A stretch of 11,345 bases of DNA from Thermococcaceae archaeon (GTDB lineage Archaea; Methanobacteriota_B; Thermococci; Thermococcales; Thermococcaceae): positions 1-11,345 of the forward strand of contig JAMOPD010000231.1 in assembly GCA_027064745.1 (NCBI GenBank), written 5' to 3'. The notes beneath the pieces are model-generated. The model was not told where the DNA came from. It worked only from the letters and a program-made list of their open reading frames with translations, and ran no database searches. Positions within the stretch are counted from its first letter, which is position 1. Every line of letters begins with the position of its first letter. A program made the position numbers and the translations under genes. Shown here in pieces: positions 1 to 6,738 of this stretch.

Positions 1-563
<563 letters not shown>

Positions 564-617
564 TCATTAGACACAGTTGCATATCATAGTAAGAACATCA
601 GTAAAGGGGAGTGAGGA

Positions 618-640
618 TTTCAGGTAAATATACCTTACCC
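618..640 (-). promoter_or_regulatory. Candidate TATA/BRE promoter for nrdJ
   Basis: On the minus strand GTAAGG is followed by TATATTTA, an archaeal BRE/TATA-like pair. A start site about 25 nt downstream would fall near 600, giving a leader of ~55 nt that includes the GGGGTG site. The element is itself a short dyad (GGTA, 4 nt, TACC). Other A/T-rich candidates nearer the gene (around 581-590 and 561-567, both containing ATATCAT) could serve instead, so the assignment is tentative. Confidence 0.4.
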
Positions 641-653
641 ATAAAGAAGTTGC

Positions 654-683
654 CAGAGTGACAAATACTACAATGTAACTCTG
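654..683. repeat. Inverted repeat upstream of nrdJ
   Basis: Arms CAGAGTGACA (654-663) and TGTAACTCTG (674-683) pair at 9 of 10 positions, with a 10-nt centre. The repeat lies roughly 20 nt upstream of the proposed nrdJ TATA box and downstream of the ferritin-like gene. It could be an operator for the reductase gene or a hairpin at the 3' end of the upstream transcript. The only T-rich stretch on the minus strand here (about 692-710, TTTTCTTTCCTTTATT) lies before the repeat, which weakens a hairpin-terminator reading. Confidence 0.4.
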
Positions 684-734
684 TCGCATTAATAAAGGAA
701 AGAAAACTGAAGATGTCGGATATTTTATCCAGTC

Positions 735-1166
735 TCAAAGACCCTCATACATTATTTTGAGCCTGTATGCATGTTTGAGCTCCTCACCGGCCATCATTTG
801 AAAAATTTGACTGAGAGAGCCATTTAAAATTTTCTCAAGCTTTTTATAAAGCTCGTATGAGTGTTTTTCCCGTATAAGGGCCTCAAGAATTAAATCTTCA
901 AGGCTTTCCGGCGTGCTTCTCTCATCAGAGAAGAATGACTCTAGACTCAGGACGTCCATTGCTGTTCCCTCAAAAGTTCTTTCCTTTAAAAAACCCTCAA
1001 TGGTTTTCCTGTGTCTCAGCTCTTCATCCGCCAGCCAGCGAAAGTGATCAACAAAGGAGGGTTTTTCATAAACTGCAAACGTCTCTCCAAGCTTATAGAG
1101 GTTGTACAGCTCATTCTCCTGCCAGATAATTTTTTCAAGAAGATTTCTTATTTCCATTTTAGTCAC
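735..1166 (-). CDS. Ferritin-like (rubrerythrin-type) diiron domain protein
   Basis: A 143-residue, almost wholly helical protein with the four-helix-bundle pattern of ferritin-like diiron proteins. Iron ligands can be proposed in order: E17 or E19 in helix 1 (WQENELYNLY), E49-x-x-H52 in helix 2 (ADEELRH), E100 in helix 3 (REKHSYELY) and E129-x-x-H132 in helix 4 (AGEELKH). The paired ExxH motifs are characteristic. There is no rubredoxin-like CxxC domain, so it is not a full rubrerythrin. Relatives act in peroxide or iron handling; the actual substrate here is unknown. The start is GTG at 1164-1166, with GGGGGT (1175-1180) 8 nt upstream. An internal ATG three codons later is less well placed. 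The gene has its own TATA box and is separated by 79 nt from the HAD gene upstream. Confidence 0.8.
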   Translation of the reverse strand: MTKMEIRNLLEKIIWQENELYNLYKLGETFAVYEKPSFVDHFRWLADEELRHRKTIEGFLKERTFEGTAMDVLSLESFFSDERSTPESLEDLILEALIREKHSYELYKKLEKILNGSLSQIFQMMAGEELKHAYRLKIMYEGL

Positions 1167-1221
1167 TATTTTATACCCCCGAGTAACTGATTTTTGGTTG
1201 TATTAACAGTTATGCAATAAA

Positions 1222-1231
1222 CTTTATAACC
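1222..1231 (-). promoter_or_regulatory. TATA box of the ferritin-like gene
   Basis: The minus strand reads GGTTATAAAGTTTA. The TATA-like core TTATAAAG (1222-1229) predicts a start near 1200 and a leader of ~34 nt that carries the GGGGGT ribosome-binding site. A dyad (1237-1259) lies directly upstream of it. Confidence 0.5.
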
Positions 1232-1236
1232 ATCAA

Positions 1237-1259
1237 GCAGGATGTCTAGCTTATCCTGA
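1237..1259. repeat. Dyad of GCAGGAT and CTTATCCTGA next to the ferritin-like gene promoter
   Basis: CAGGAT (1238-1243) and ATCCTG (1253-1258) are perfect inverted arms, 9 nt apart. They overlap the last codons of the HAD gene and abut the upstream edge of the TATA box at 1222-1231. The same pair of elements, GCAGGAT followed by CTTATCCTGA, recurs at 10571-10595. The position fits an operator or activator site for the ferritin-like gene; a terminator role for the long operon is less likely, because no U-rich run follows. Confidence 0.4.
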
Positions 1260-2034
1260 GATAATCAAGCAGCTCCTTAATGCTAGGTAATATCAAATCA
1301 GGCTTTATCTCACTTTTTTCAACATCCTGGATACCGTTGACTCCAGTAAGAACCATTATTGCTTTAGCTTTGATTCTCTTTGCGAATGCAATATCAGTAT
1401 CAAGCCTATCCCCAACAACCCATATCTCCTTTTCATTCAGCTTTTCCCTGATGATCTCCCACACGGGTTCATATGGCTTTCCTATTATCAAGGGCTCTCT
1501 TTCTGTAGCAACTTTTAGAGCCGCAATAATTGAACCTGCTCCTGGCACTATGCCCTCTTCAGAAGGATATGTCGTGTCAGGATTTGTTCCTATGAATTCT
1601 GCCCCATTCCTGATGGCTAATGTTGCATATTTCAGCTTTTCATAAGTTAATCCGGTATCCAGCCCGACAACGACGTAGTCTATGTCCCTCCACTTTTCTC
1701 CGGCTTCTTCAGGCCATATTATCTCCCATCCTATGTTTCTAATCTCTTCAATAAGCCCTCTTCCGCCTATTACAAAGACTCTACCTTTTTTAAAGTGTTT
1801 CCGAAGATAGCGGGCTGTGGCATATCCAGAAGTGATTATCTGCTCTTCCTTAACGTCAATTCCAAGCCTCAGGAGCTTTTCCCTGTACATTTCTGCGGTT
1901 TTTGTGGAGTTGTTTGTGAGGAAAATAAAAGGAATACCCCTTTCCTTCAGAAATTCCACAATCTCCAGTGCTCCTTCTATGAGAGTATTTCCTCTGTAAA
2001 GCACGCCATCCATGTCGAATATTATTCCGGTCAT
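1246..2034 (-). CDS. HAD-superfamily subfamily IIA (NagD / p-nitrophenylphosphatase-like) phosphatase
   Basis: A 262-residue soluble hydrolase that removes phosphate through an aspartyl-phosphate intermediate with Mg2+. All four HAD motifs are visible: motif I FDMDGV with nucleophile D7 and acid/base D9; motif II FLTNNST at 38-44; motif III lysine K186 in IGKP; motif IV GDRLDTD with D209 and D214. The long insert between motifs II and III is the C2 cap that defines subfamily IIA. Length and motifs fit the NagD-like proteins of Pyrococcus. The physiological substrate cannot be read from sequence; small sugar phosphates or glycolate/glycerol-type phosphates are typical of the family. The ATG at 2032-2034 starts 2 nt after the stop of the repeat-protein gene, so it is probably translated from the same message as the envelope operon, without any obvious functional tie to it. 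Confidence 0.88.
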   Translation of the reverse strand: MTGIIFDMDGVLYRGNTLIEGALEIVEFLKERGIPFIFLTNNSTKTAEMYREKLLRLGIDVKEEQIITSGYATARYLRKHFKKGRVFVIGGRGLIEEIRNIGWEIIWPEEAGEKWRDIDYVVVGLDTGLTYEKLKYATLAIRNGAEFIGTNPDTTYPSEEGIVPGAGSIIAALKVATEREPLIIGKPYEPVWEIIREKLNEKEIWVVGDRLDTDIAFAKRIKAKAIMVLTGVNGIQDVEKSEIKPDLILPSIKELLDYLRIS

Positions 2035-2036
2035 AT

Positions 2037-2738
2037 CTAGCTCACTGCAGCAAGCATCTTCTTTATACTTTTTAAGGTTTCTATAAGGTTGTTTAAATCC
2101 TGTTCGATTCCAAGTTCCTTCGCGTTGAGTTTTACCGTCACAGTAGTGTCTATAGGTACTTCAACCTCTTGGTTTATAGGCACTTCAATAACCTTATCAA
2201 ACGGCACTTTGACTTTCATGTTCATAGGAACATTAACATCAAGATTCAAAGGAACTCTTACAGGAAATGTCTTATTAACATGAACAAGCACAGTAGTATT
2301 TATCGGGACATCAACGTATGTGTCTATTGGAAATGTTATTTCTGTTTCTTCTCCGTTAATAACCGCTGTGGTTGTTACGTTTTGAACTATATGTGCCTTA
2401 ACTGTGGTAACAACTGGTACTTCCACATAATCATCAATTGGCACATTTAACTCTAACATTTTATTTACAGGAACTGTTAGATTTTCCTTTATTGGCACTT
2501 CAAAAACTGTGGAAACTGGAACTTTAGCCTTTAGATTTATTGGAACCTTTATTTTATCTTTAACTGGAACAGTGACTATGATATCCTGAGTCTTTGCTTT
2601 TTCTAACGATGAAATAGCGGTATCTACATTTGATGCAACTATTGAAGCTCCCTTGTAAGCAACATATAACTCAGCCAAATTTAGAATCAACAAAAAAACC
2701 ACAATTCCAACGAGGGTTCCTGTAAGTGCTTTTCCCAT
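2037..2738 (-). CDS. Membrane-anchored octapeptide-repeat protein of unknown function
   Basis: A 233-residue protein I cannot assign to a named family. Residues ~5-28 form one transmembrane segment or uncleaved signal anchor (TLVGIVVFLLILNLAELYV). Residues ~29-52 are a short linker. Residues 53-204 consist almost entirely of 8-residue units of the pattern V-x-V-P-[IV]-x-x-x. The proline (or its H/K replacement) falls at 58, 66, 74, 82, 90, 100, 108, 116, then 137, 145, 153, 163, 171, 179, 187, 195, 203. Between 117 and 136 lies VINGEETEI, which looks like a tight N-G beta-turn. Residues ~205-233 are a probable amphipathic helix. Alternating V/I/K/E/T and NxT/NxS sequons suggest an exposed beta structure outside the cell. 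The ATG at 2738 follows GGTGGTG with 4 nt spacing and lies 17 nt after the DUF1616 stop. It is AT-rich like its upstream neighbours. Confidence 0.8.
   Translation of the reverse strand: MGKALTGTLVGIVVFLLILNLAELYVAYKGASIVASNVDTAISSLEKAKTQDIIVTVPVKDKIKVPINLKAKVPVSTVFEVPIKENLTVPVNKMLELNVPIDDYVEVPVVTTVKAHIVQNVTTTAVINGEETEITFPIDTYVDVPINTTVLVHVNKTFPVRVPLNLDVNVPMNMKVKVPFDKVIEVPINQEVEVPIDTTVTVKLNAKELGIEQDLNNLIETLKSIKKMLAAVS
2127..2582 (-). repeat. Octad repeat region of the anchored protein (residues 53-204)
   Basis: Seventeen units can be aligned by the VP pair, for example IKVPINLK, FEVPIKEN, VEVPVVTT, VDVPINTT, VKVPFDKV, IEVPINQE and VEVPIDTT. Spacing from one proline position to the next is 8, except for a 10 at 90-100, a 21 at 116-137, a 10 at 153-163 and 8 again to the end. 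DNA copies are diverged, so this is an old protein-level repeat and not a recent DNA expansion. Confidence 0.85.
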
Positions 2739-2755
2739 GAAGCACCACCGTTTTA

Positions 2756-3745
2756 TTATCTTGTTACTTCTATATTAAGTTTTAGGCTCTGAATGGTACC
2801 ATTTATTGCTTTAAGAATAAGATTCCTAGCATCTGTTCTCGCATAGTTTCCATCTGGAGGTGCCGGAGGTAGTTTAGGAGGACTATCTTTAAAGAGGAGG
2901 AACCACAGCTGCCATCTCCCCGGTTTATCTATTCTGAATGTGTAGTTCTTCTCAAACTGTGGCGTCCAGTTGCCCTCTATGTTGACCGGAACGTTTGGAA
3001 GTGTAATATTAAACCAACCTGACATGGGATACATCTCATATATATGAGTGGTATTGGTCTTAGTGTCGTATGTAAGGTTAACAAGCCAGATTTCAACGTA
3101 ATATGTTACATTTCTGTGTTCGTGGTTAGCAATCCCGATAATTATCGTAGCATTCTCTCCAACTGTTAGTTTAGTTGGATAACCTGCAGCTTTTCCTTCA
3201 GGACCGAGGATATAGAATTCTGTAAATGCCTCCCCTGGTTTTGGATGGGTTATCACATATGCCAAAGCTCCGATTGATGTTAGTATTGCTATTATCAAAA
3301 TTATTGTCAAGGCTTTATCTAACTGACTTGACTGCTCCCATTCAAGCTCCTCTTTGAGCCTCTCAATGTTTATCCATGGAATCCATGGTTCAAAGGCTCT
3401 CATACGACGATATATTGCAATTGAAGAGAATACAATATTAAAAACTGTTAGGCTAACCAGAATTGGCATCAATCGAATTCCCCAAGGGGTGTAATTTAAA
3501 GCTAGACCGATTAGAGGTACTATAGCAATACTAAGACCAAAACTCAGTGCAAGCCTTTCAAGATTATCCAACTCCCTCCTATTTGGAAATAAAGCTGTTA
3601 TAAAGACATATCCAGGAAAGAAAAGGACAAAACCTAAGCCAAGCACCTTTCTAATCAGACTTTCAGGAGCATAAAATATCACCAAGTCAAGAATGATTGA
3701 AAGGAATATAATCGTTATTAAATCCCAGTAATTTCTCAGCCTCAT
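2756..3745 (-). CDS. DUF1616-type membrane protein with extracellular C-terminal domain
   Basis: A 329-residue protein. Residues 1-112 hold four probable membrane helices (7-25, 34-52, 66-85, 91-112), with the features of the archaeal DUF1616 family as I recall it: GFVLFFPGYVFITALFP, then NLERLALSFGLSIAIVPLIG. A cytoplasmic loop (113-144) and a fifth helix (145-166) follow. The C-terminal ~160 residues are beta-rich with several NxT sequons (NAT, NVT, NLT, NTT, NIT, NYT) and look like an Ig-type domain outside the membrane. It starts at ATG 3743-3745 after GGTGGTG and lies 52 nt after the stop of the upstream membrane-protein gene. Function is unknown; its position beside moxR and DUF58 genes suggests an envelope role. 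Confidence 0.75.
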   Translation of the reverse strand: MRLRNYWDLITIIFLSIILDLVIFYAPESLIRKVLGLGFVLFFPGYVFITALFPNRRELDNLERLALSFGLSIAIVPLIGLALNYTPWGIRLMPILVSLTVFNIVFSSIAIYRRMRAFEPWIPWINIERLKEELEWEQSSQLDKALTIILIIAILTSIGALAYVITHPKPGEAFTEFYILGPEGKAAGYPTKLTVGENATIIIGIANHEHRNVTYYVEIWLVNLTYDTKTNTTHIYEMYPMSGWFNITLPNVPVNIEGNWTPQFEKNYTFRIDKPGRWQLWFLLFKDSPPKLPPAPPDGNYARTDARNLILKAINGTIQSLKLNIEVTR

Positions 3746-3797
3746 TTCACCACCACAGATAAAAGCGAGAAGAAGTTTAAAATGCTTTCCACAAATG

Positions 3798-4358
3798 TTA
3801 GGGCTTCTTGATGAGTTTCACATCTATGGGTTTCACGTCCTTTCTCTCTCCAACAAGAATTAAAACCAGCGCCAGACCAATGATGACTAAAGCCTGTGCT
3901 CCTGTGTGAATCAGCTGATTTTTCGCGGCATATAAAAAAACTATAACCAGAACCCACCATCCTATGACATAGAATGATGCCTTTCCAAACCTGCGGTATG
4001 CAGTGTAAAATGTCACAGCTGTTAAAACTGGTAGGAATGTGTAGAGCGTAATGGCTGAGACTGTAAGTGCTCCGAGAAGTATGAACTCTTCCTTTGAAGG
4101 AAGTCTAAGCTCAAATCCTCTGAGGATTTCATCCAGCACTATTATAACCGAGAGGGTAACTAAAATGCTGTTCATTCCATTTAAGGTATATATCGAGCCT
4201 GGATTAAAGGAGAACGCCAGCATTAGAATGTATATATAAAAAGCAAATAGGGCAATGTTTTTACTTTTCAGTGAAATGACATATATTAGAGGTGTTAGAA
4301 GAGGGAGATAGTTTCCTGTAAGCACAGCGGTCAGGATTGAGGCTATGATCCCAATCAC
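3798..4358 (-). CDS. Polytopic membrane protein of unknown function
   Basis: A 186-residue hydrophobic protein with about six membrane helices (near 3-29, 35-52, 62-80, 91-120, 128-145 and 152-170) and a short basic C-terminal tail (ERKDVKPIDVKLIKKP). I see no catalytic motif and do not recognise a family. It starts with GTG at 4356-4358, overlapping the TGA of the DUF58 gene (GTGA), which implies translational coupling. Membrane proteins in this position in moxR-DUF58 clusters are commonly part of the same envelope module; that is inference from context. Confidence 0.7.
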   Translation of the reverse strand: MIGIIASILTAVLTGNYLPLLTPLIYVISLKSKNIALFAFYIYILMLAFSFNPGSIYTLNGMNSILVTLSVIIVLDEILRGFELRLPSKEEFILLGALTVSAITLYTFLPVLTAVTFYTAYRRFGKASFYVIGWWVLVIVFLYAAKNQLIHTGAQALVIIGLALVLILVGERKDVKPIDVKLIKKP

Positions 4359-5635
4359 AGCTTCCCCACCACCTTTGGAATCAAATCTTTTGGCCCGACT
4401 TCAATTATCTTCGCCTTTCCCATGAGCTTTTTCATGAGTTTCTTCCTCTCCATGTAGCGTCTGTAGAGGAGTTCAAGCCTTTCCTCATTCAGGTCGTTTT
4501 TGCTCATAAAAAATACAGGATTTGGATACAAAACAACAACAGTTGAGCCTTTCTTTTCAAGAGTGTTAACAGCCTTTAATATTTCCCTTGGATGAATACC
4601 TATATCATCTACTATAACGACATAAGAATTGGGCTCAACTTTGAGAGCCGCTCTCACTAGGCCAGATGTATAAACCCTTCTCTTGAGCGAGAGGATTTTC
4701 TTACTCAAGTGCGAGTCCTTCTCCAAAGAAGTTGCTTTTAAGGGTGGAATTCCTTTCTGTGGCGCAAGTTTTAGCTTCCCTATGAATGTTTTTCCATCTC
4801 TTGGATTTGGAACCAGCTTCACGATTCTATCATCGTCATAGGCTATTCCATTTATCCTATACCCAAATTTCTTAAAATATTCAACCAGTTGAGCTGTTAT
4901 CAGAACAAGATAATCAACCTTTAAATTTTTCAACTCACGTCTAAATTTTCTATCGACGTTTATGAGCAGATATATCTCACTAAGTGTTTCTCTATAGAAC
5001 TCCTTAACTATCAGTTCTCCCAAACGAGAAGTTGATTTCCACTCTATTTTTCTCACATCATCTCCTGGATGGAACTCTCTCAGCTCTTTAAAATCGAGTG
5101 TTTCAATACCTATACCCAGTGCTTTTTCAACTTCTGCTATAGCCTCAACTTGTCTCTTTATCTTTAAAGCTTCTCTAATACTCCTTGCTGATGGCAAAAC
5201 TAGGAGTTTTTCCTCATTAATAGGTATTTCCTCATAGAAAAACCCAAGTTCGTCTTCAAAAATTACTTTTCCTTTGAGAGGAATATAGCCCTTTCTATGG
5301 GGAATTATTATCTGTTCCAAAAGCTTGTTTTCACCCGGTTTAACTCTAACTTTAATATCTCTCGCAAAGATAAATTCAGACTCTTCATTTATTCTGAGTT
5401 TTCCAGTGATTTCTGAGAGGTTTTTTATTCTAAAGCTAAGTTTTAGAGGCTCAAACTCTACTCCTCTCTCAGGTATTTTTCTTTCCACCTCAATTTTTGG
5501 ATTAAAGCTTAACCTAGCCATACTGTAATAACCCAATATTCCAGCTACAATGAGAGCGGGGGTGATGTTTCCCGTCAGGTAGGCTCCTGCAGAGAGCACA
5601 GCTGCCAGAGAGAGGAGCAAGTCGGTTCTCTTCAT
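4355..5635 (-). CDS. DUF58-domain protein, MoxR partner
   Basis: A 426-residue protein. Two N-terminal membrane helices (about 6-21 and 25-41) are followed by a beta-rich region (48-145) resembling the segment usually found before the DUF58 core. The core signature is clear at 186-212: REFHPGDDVRKIEW, then KSTSRLGELIVKEF. The following domain (from ~222) occupies the place of the von Willebrand A-like fold of the family, but the metal-site DxSxS motif is not present; the equivalent strand reads LLINVDRKF. DUF58 proteins are the usual partners of MoxR ATPases, to which this gene is joined by an ATGA overlap. It probably acts at the inner face of the membrane or anchors the ATPase there. Family assignment is firm; biochemical role is not. 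Confidence 0.87.
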   Translation of the reverse strand: MKRTDLLLSLAAVLSAGAYLTGNITPALIVAGILGYYSMARLSFNPKIEVERKIPERGVEFEPLKLSFRIKNLSEITGKLRINEESEFIFARDIKVRVKPGENKLLEQIIIPHRKGYIPLKGKVIFEDELGFFYEEIPINEEKLLVLPSARSIREALKIKRQVEAIAEVEKALGIGIETLDFKELREFHPGDDVRKIEWKSTSRLGELIVKEFYRETLSEIYLLINVDRKFRRELKNLKVDYLVLITAQLVEYFKKFGYRINGIAYDDDRIVKLVPNPRDGKTFIGKLKLAPQKGIPPLKATSLEKDSHLSKKILSLKRRVYTSGLVRAALKVEPNSYVVIVDDIGIHPREILKAVNTLEKKGSTVVVLYPNPVFFMSKNDLNEERLELLYRRYMERKKLMKKLMGKAKIIEVGPKDLIPKVVGKL

Positions 5636-6552
5636 TCAGTTGGCACCTCTACCCTCTCTAAGACCTCCATCACGATTTCCTTTCCGGTTATGTTGTCTAT
5701 TTCATATTCGGGCTTTATTATGATCCTGTGAGCTAAAACAGGCAGAGCAAGCTTCTTGACATCGTCTGGTATGACATAGCTTCTGCCTCTGAGATATGCA
5801 TGCACCCTTGCGGCATAAAGAAGATGCTCTCCTGCTCTCGGTGAAGCTCCAAGTATCACCCTATCATCCAGCCGGGTTTCCTTCACTATGGAGTATATGT
5901 AGTCTATTATCGCATCACTGACATGAACCCTTCTGAATTCTCTTTTTGCATTCAGTATTTCAGACGATGAAACAACCTGTTTGGCTGTGCTGAATTTGCC
6001 TAAAGATTTTCTTCTGAGCATAAGTTTCTCATGGCTTTCATCTAAATAAGTTAGATCTATTTTCATCATGAATCTGTCTACCTGTGCTGCCGGAAGTTCA
6101 TAAACACCCTCAAGCTCCACAGGATTTCTGGTTGCTATAACTATAAATGGCTCGGGAAGTTTTAGCGTTATTCCCTCTATTGTAACCTGCCTCTCCTCCA
6201 TAGCTTCGAGAAGAGCCGACTGGGTTTTAGGGGATGCCCTGTTTATTTCATCAACAAGAAGGACATTAGCAAATATAGGACCTTTTCTTATCTTAAACTC
6301 TCCAGCTTTCATGTCATAAAATGTATGCCCAAGTATGTCCGCCGGCAGGAGATCTGGAGTCATTTGAATTCTGACGAATTTGAGACCAAGGGTGTTTGCG
6401 AAGTTTTTGCTGAGGGTTGTTTTCGCTATTCCCGGGATTCCTTCAAGCAGAATATGACCTCCAGCTATAAGAGAAACCGTCATAAGTTCAACTATTTCAT
6501 CCATACCCACTACAGCTTTTGAGACCTCTTTTATTATTTTTTCAATTATCAT
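5632..6552 (-). CDS. MoxR-family AAA+ ATPase
   Basis: A 306-residue AAA+ protein of the usual MoxR length. Motifs: GMDEIVELM near 16-24; Walker A EGIPGIAKTT (37-46, K44); the PADILGHTFYD region (70-80); Walker B LLVDEINRA (98-106, D101/E102); sensor 1 ATRNP (140-144), where the family more often has ATQNP; arginine finger in QVDRF (R160); sensor 2 GASPRA (R239). MoxR ATPases use ATP to remodel or mature partner proteins, normally together with a DUF58 protein, which is encoded next with an ATGA overlap. The ATG at 6552 has GGGGGAT about 5 nt upstream and starts 2 nt after the stop of a 33-residue ORF. The first ~20 residues are echoed in that ORF (see 6555-6656). Confidence 0.93.
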   Translation of the reverse strand: MIIEKIIKEVSKAVVGMDEIVELMTVSLIAGGHILLEGIPGIAKTTLSKNFANTLGLKFVRIQMTPDLLPADILGHTFYDMKAGEFKIRKGPIFANVLLVDEINRASPKTQSALLEAMEERQVTIEGITLKLPEPFIVIATRNPVELEGVYELPAAQVDRFMMKIDLTYLDESHEKLMLRRKSLGKFSTAKQVVSSSEILNAKREFRRVHVSDAIIDYIYSIVKETRLDDRVILGASPRAGEHLLYAARVHAYLRGRSYVIPDDVKKLALPVLAHRIIIKPEYEIDNITGKEIVMEVLERVEVPTE

Positions 6553-6554
6553 AT

Positions 6555-6656
6555 TTAATCCCCCATACGTTCTATCATTGCTATGTGTCCTTCAGCTATT
6601 TCGTCCATGCCTATCACGGCTTTTCCAACTTCCATCTTTATCTTTTCAAGTATCAT
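6555..6656 (-). pseudogene. 33-residue ORF: diverged MoxR N-terminus fused to a DUF4350-like C-terminus
   Basis: The ORF begins MILEKIKMEVGKAVIG and continues MDEIAEGHIAMIERMGD, then TAA. Its first 20 residues match the moxR start (MIIEKIIKEVSKAVVGMDEI) with several changes. Its last eight match the DUF4350 protein end (AMIERMGG). Many codon differences from moxR are silent (AAG/AAA, GCC/GCT, GGC/GGT, GAC/GAT), so the piece looks like a relic of a long-diverged moxR homologue and not a fresh copy. It keeps a good ribosome-binding site (GGAGGGT) and its stop is 2 nt before the moxR start, so it may still be translated and feed ribosomes into moxR. Without the Walker motifs it cannot be an ATPase. 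Confidence 0.65.
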
Positions 6657-6657
6657 A

Positions 6658-6737
6658 CTAACCCTCCATGCGTTCTATCATTTCCACGTGTCCCTTGGCT
6701 ATAAGGGTTTATTTATACCCATCACGTCAAGCAGCAT
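6658..6737 (-). pseudogene. Broken first copy of the moxR-start / DUF4350-end fragment
   Basis: Directly after the DUF4350 stop, an ATG at 6735-6737 opens MLLDVMGINKPL and a stop at 6699. A shifted frame then reads IAKGHVEMIERMEG and stops at 6658. Compared with the next copy (MILEKI..., then IAEGHIAMIERMGD), about 27-30 nt of the moxR-like part is missing and a short A/T-rich insert is present. I read this as a degraded copy of the same junction. Confidence 0.55.
6708..6717 (-). promoter_or_regulatory. Possible internal TATA box before moxR
   Basis: The minus strand reads GGGTATAAATAAACCC; TATAAATA is an excellent archaeal TATA sequence inside the broken copy of the junction repeat. A start ~25 nt downstream (near 6685-6690) would give a transcript carrying the 33-residue ORF and moxR onward, without the DUF4129 and DUF4350 genes. 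The flanking GGGT/ACCC forms a small dyad. The upstream BRE is poor, so this may be fortuitous. Confidence 0.35.
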
Positions 6738-6738
6738 A

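Noticed and set aside
1167..1174. TATAAAATA immediately before the ferritin-like gene as its TATA box
   Set aside because: It would put the start of transcription inside the gene; the element at 1222-1231 is correctly placed and leaves the ribosome-binding site in the leader.
2089..2450. Plus-strand frames opposite the octad repeat gene
   Set aside because: They arise because the repeated VP codons read as a repeated pattern on the other strand; no start signal.
3742..3960. Minus-strand frame of 72 codons ending on the DUF1616 start
   Set aside because: It overlaps the end of the polytopic membrane protein gene in another frame, is rich in H/S/R/W out of keeping with its neighbours, and has no ribosome-binding site. 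The 52-nt gap is better read as a simple spacer.
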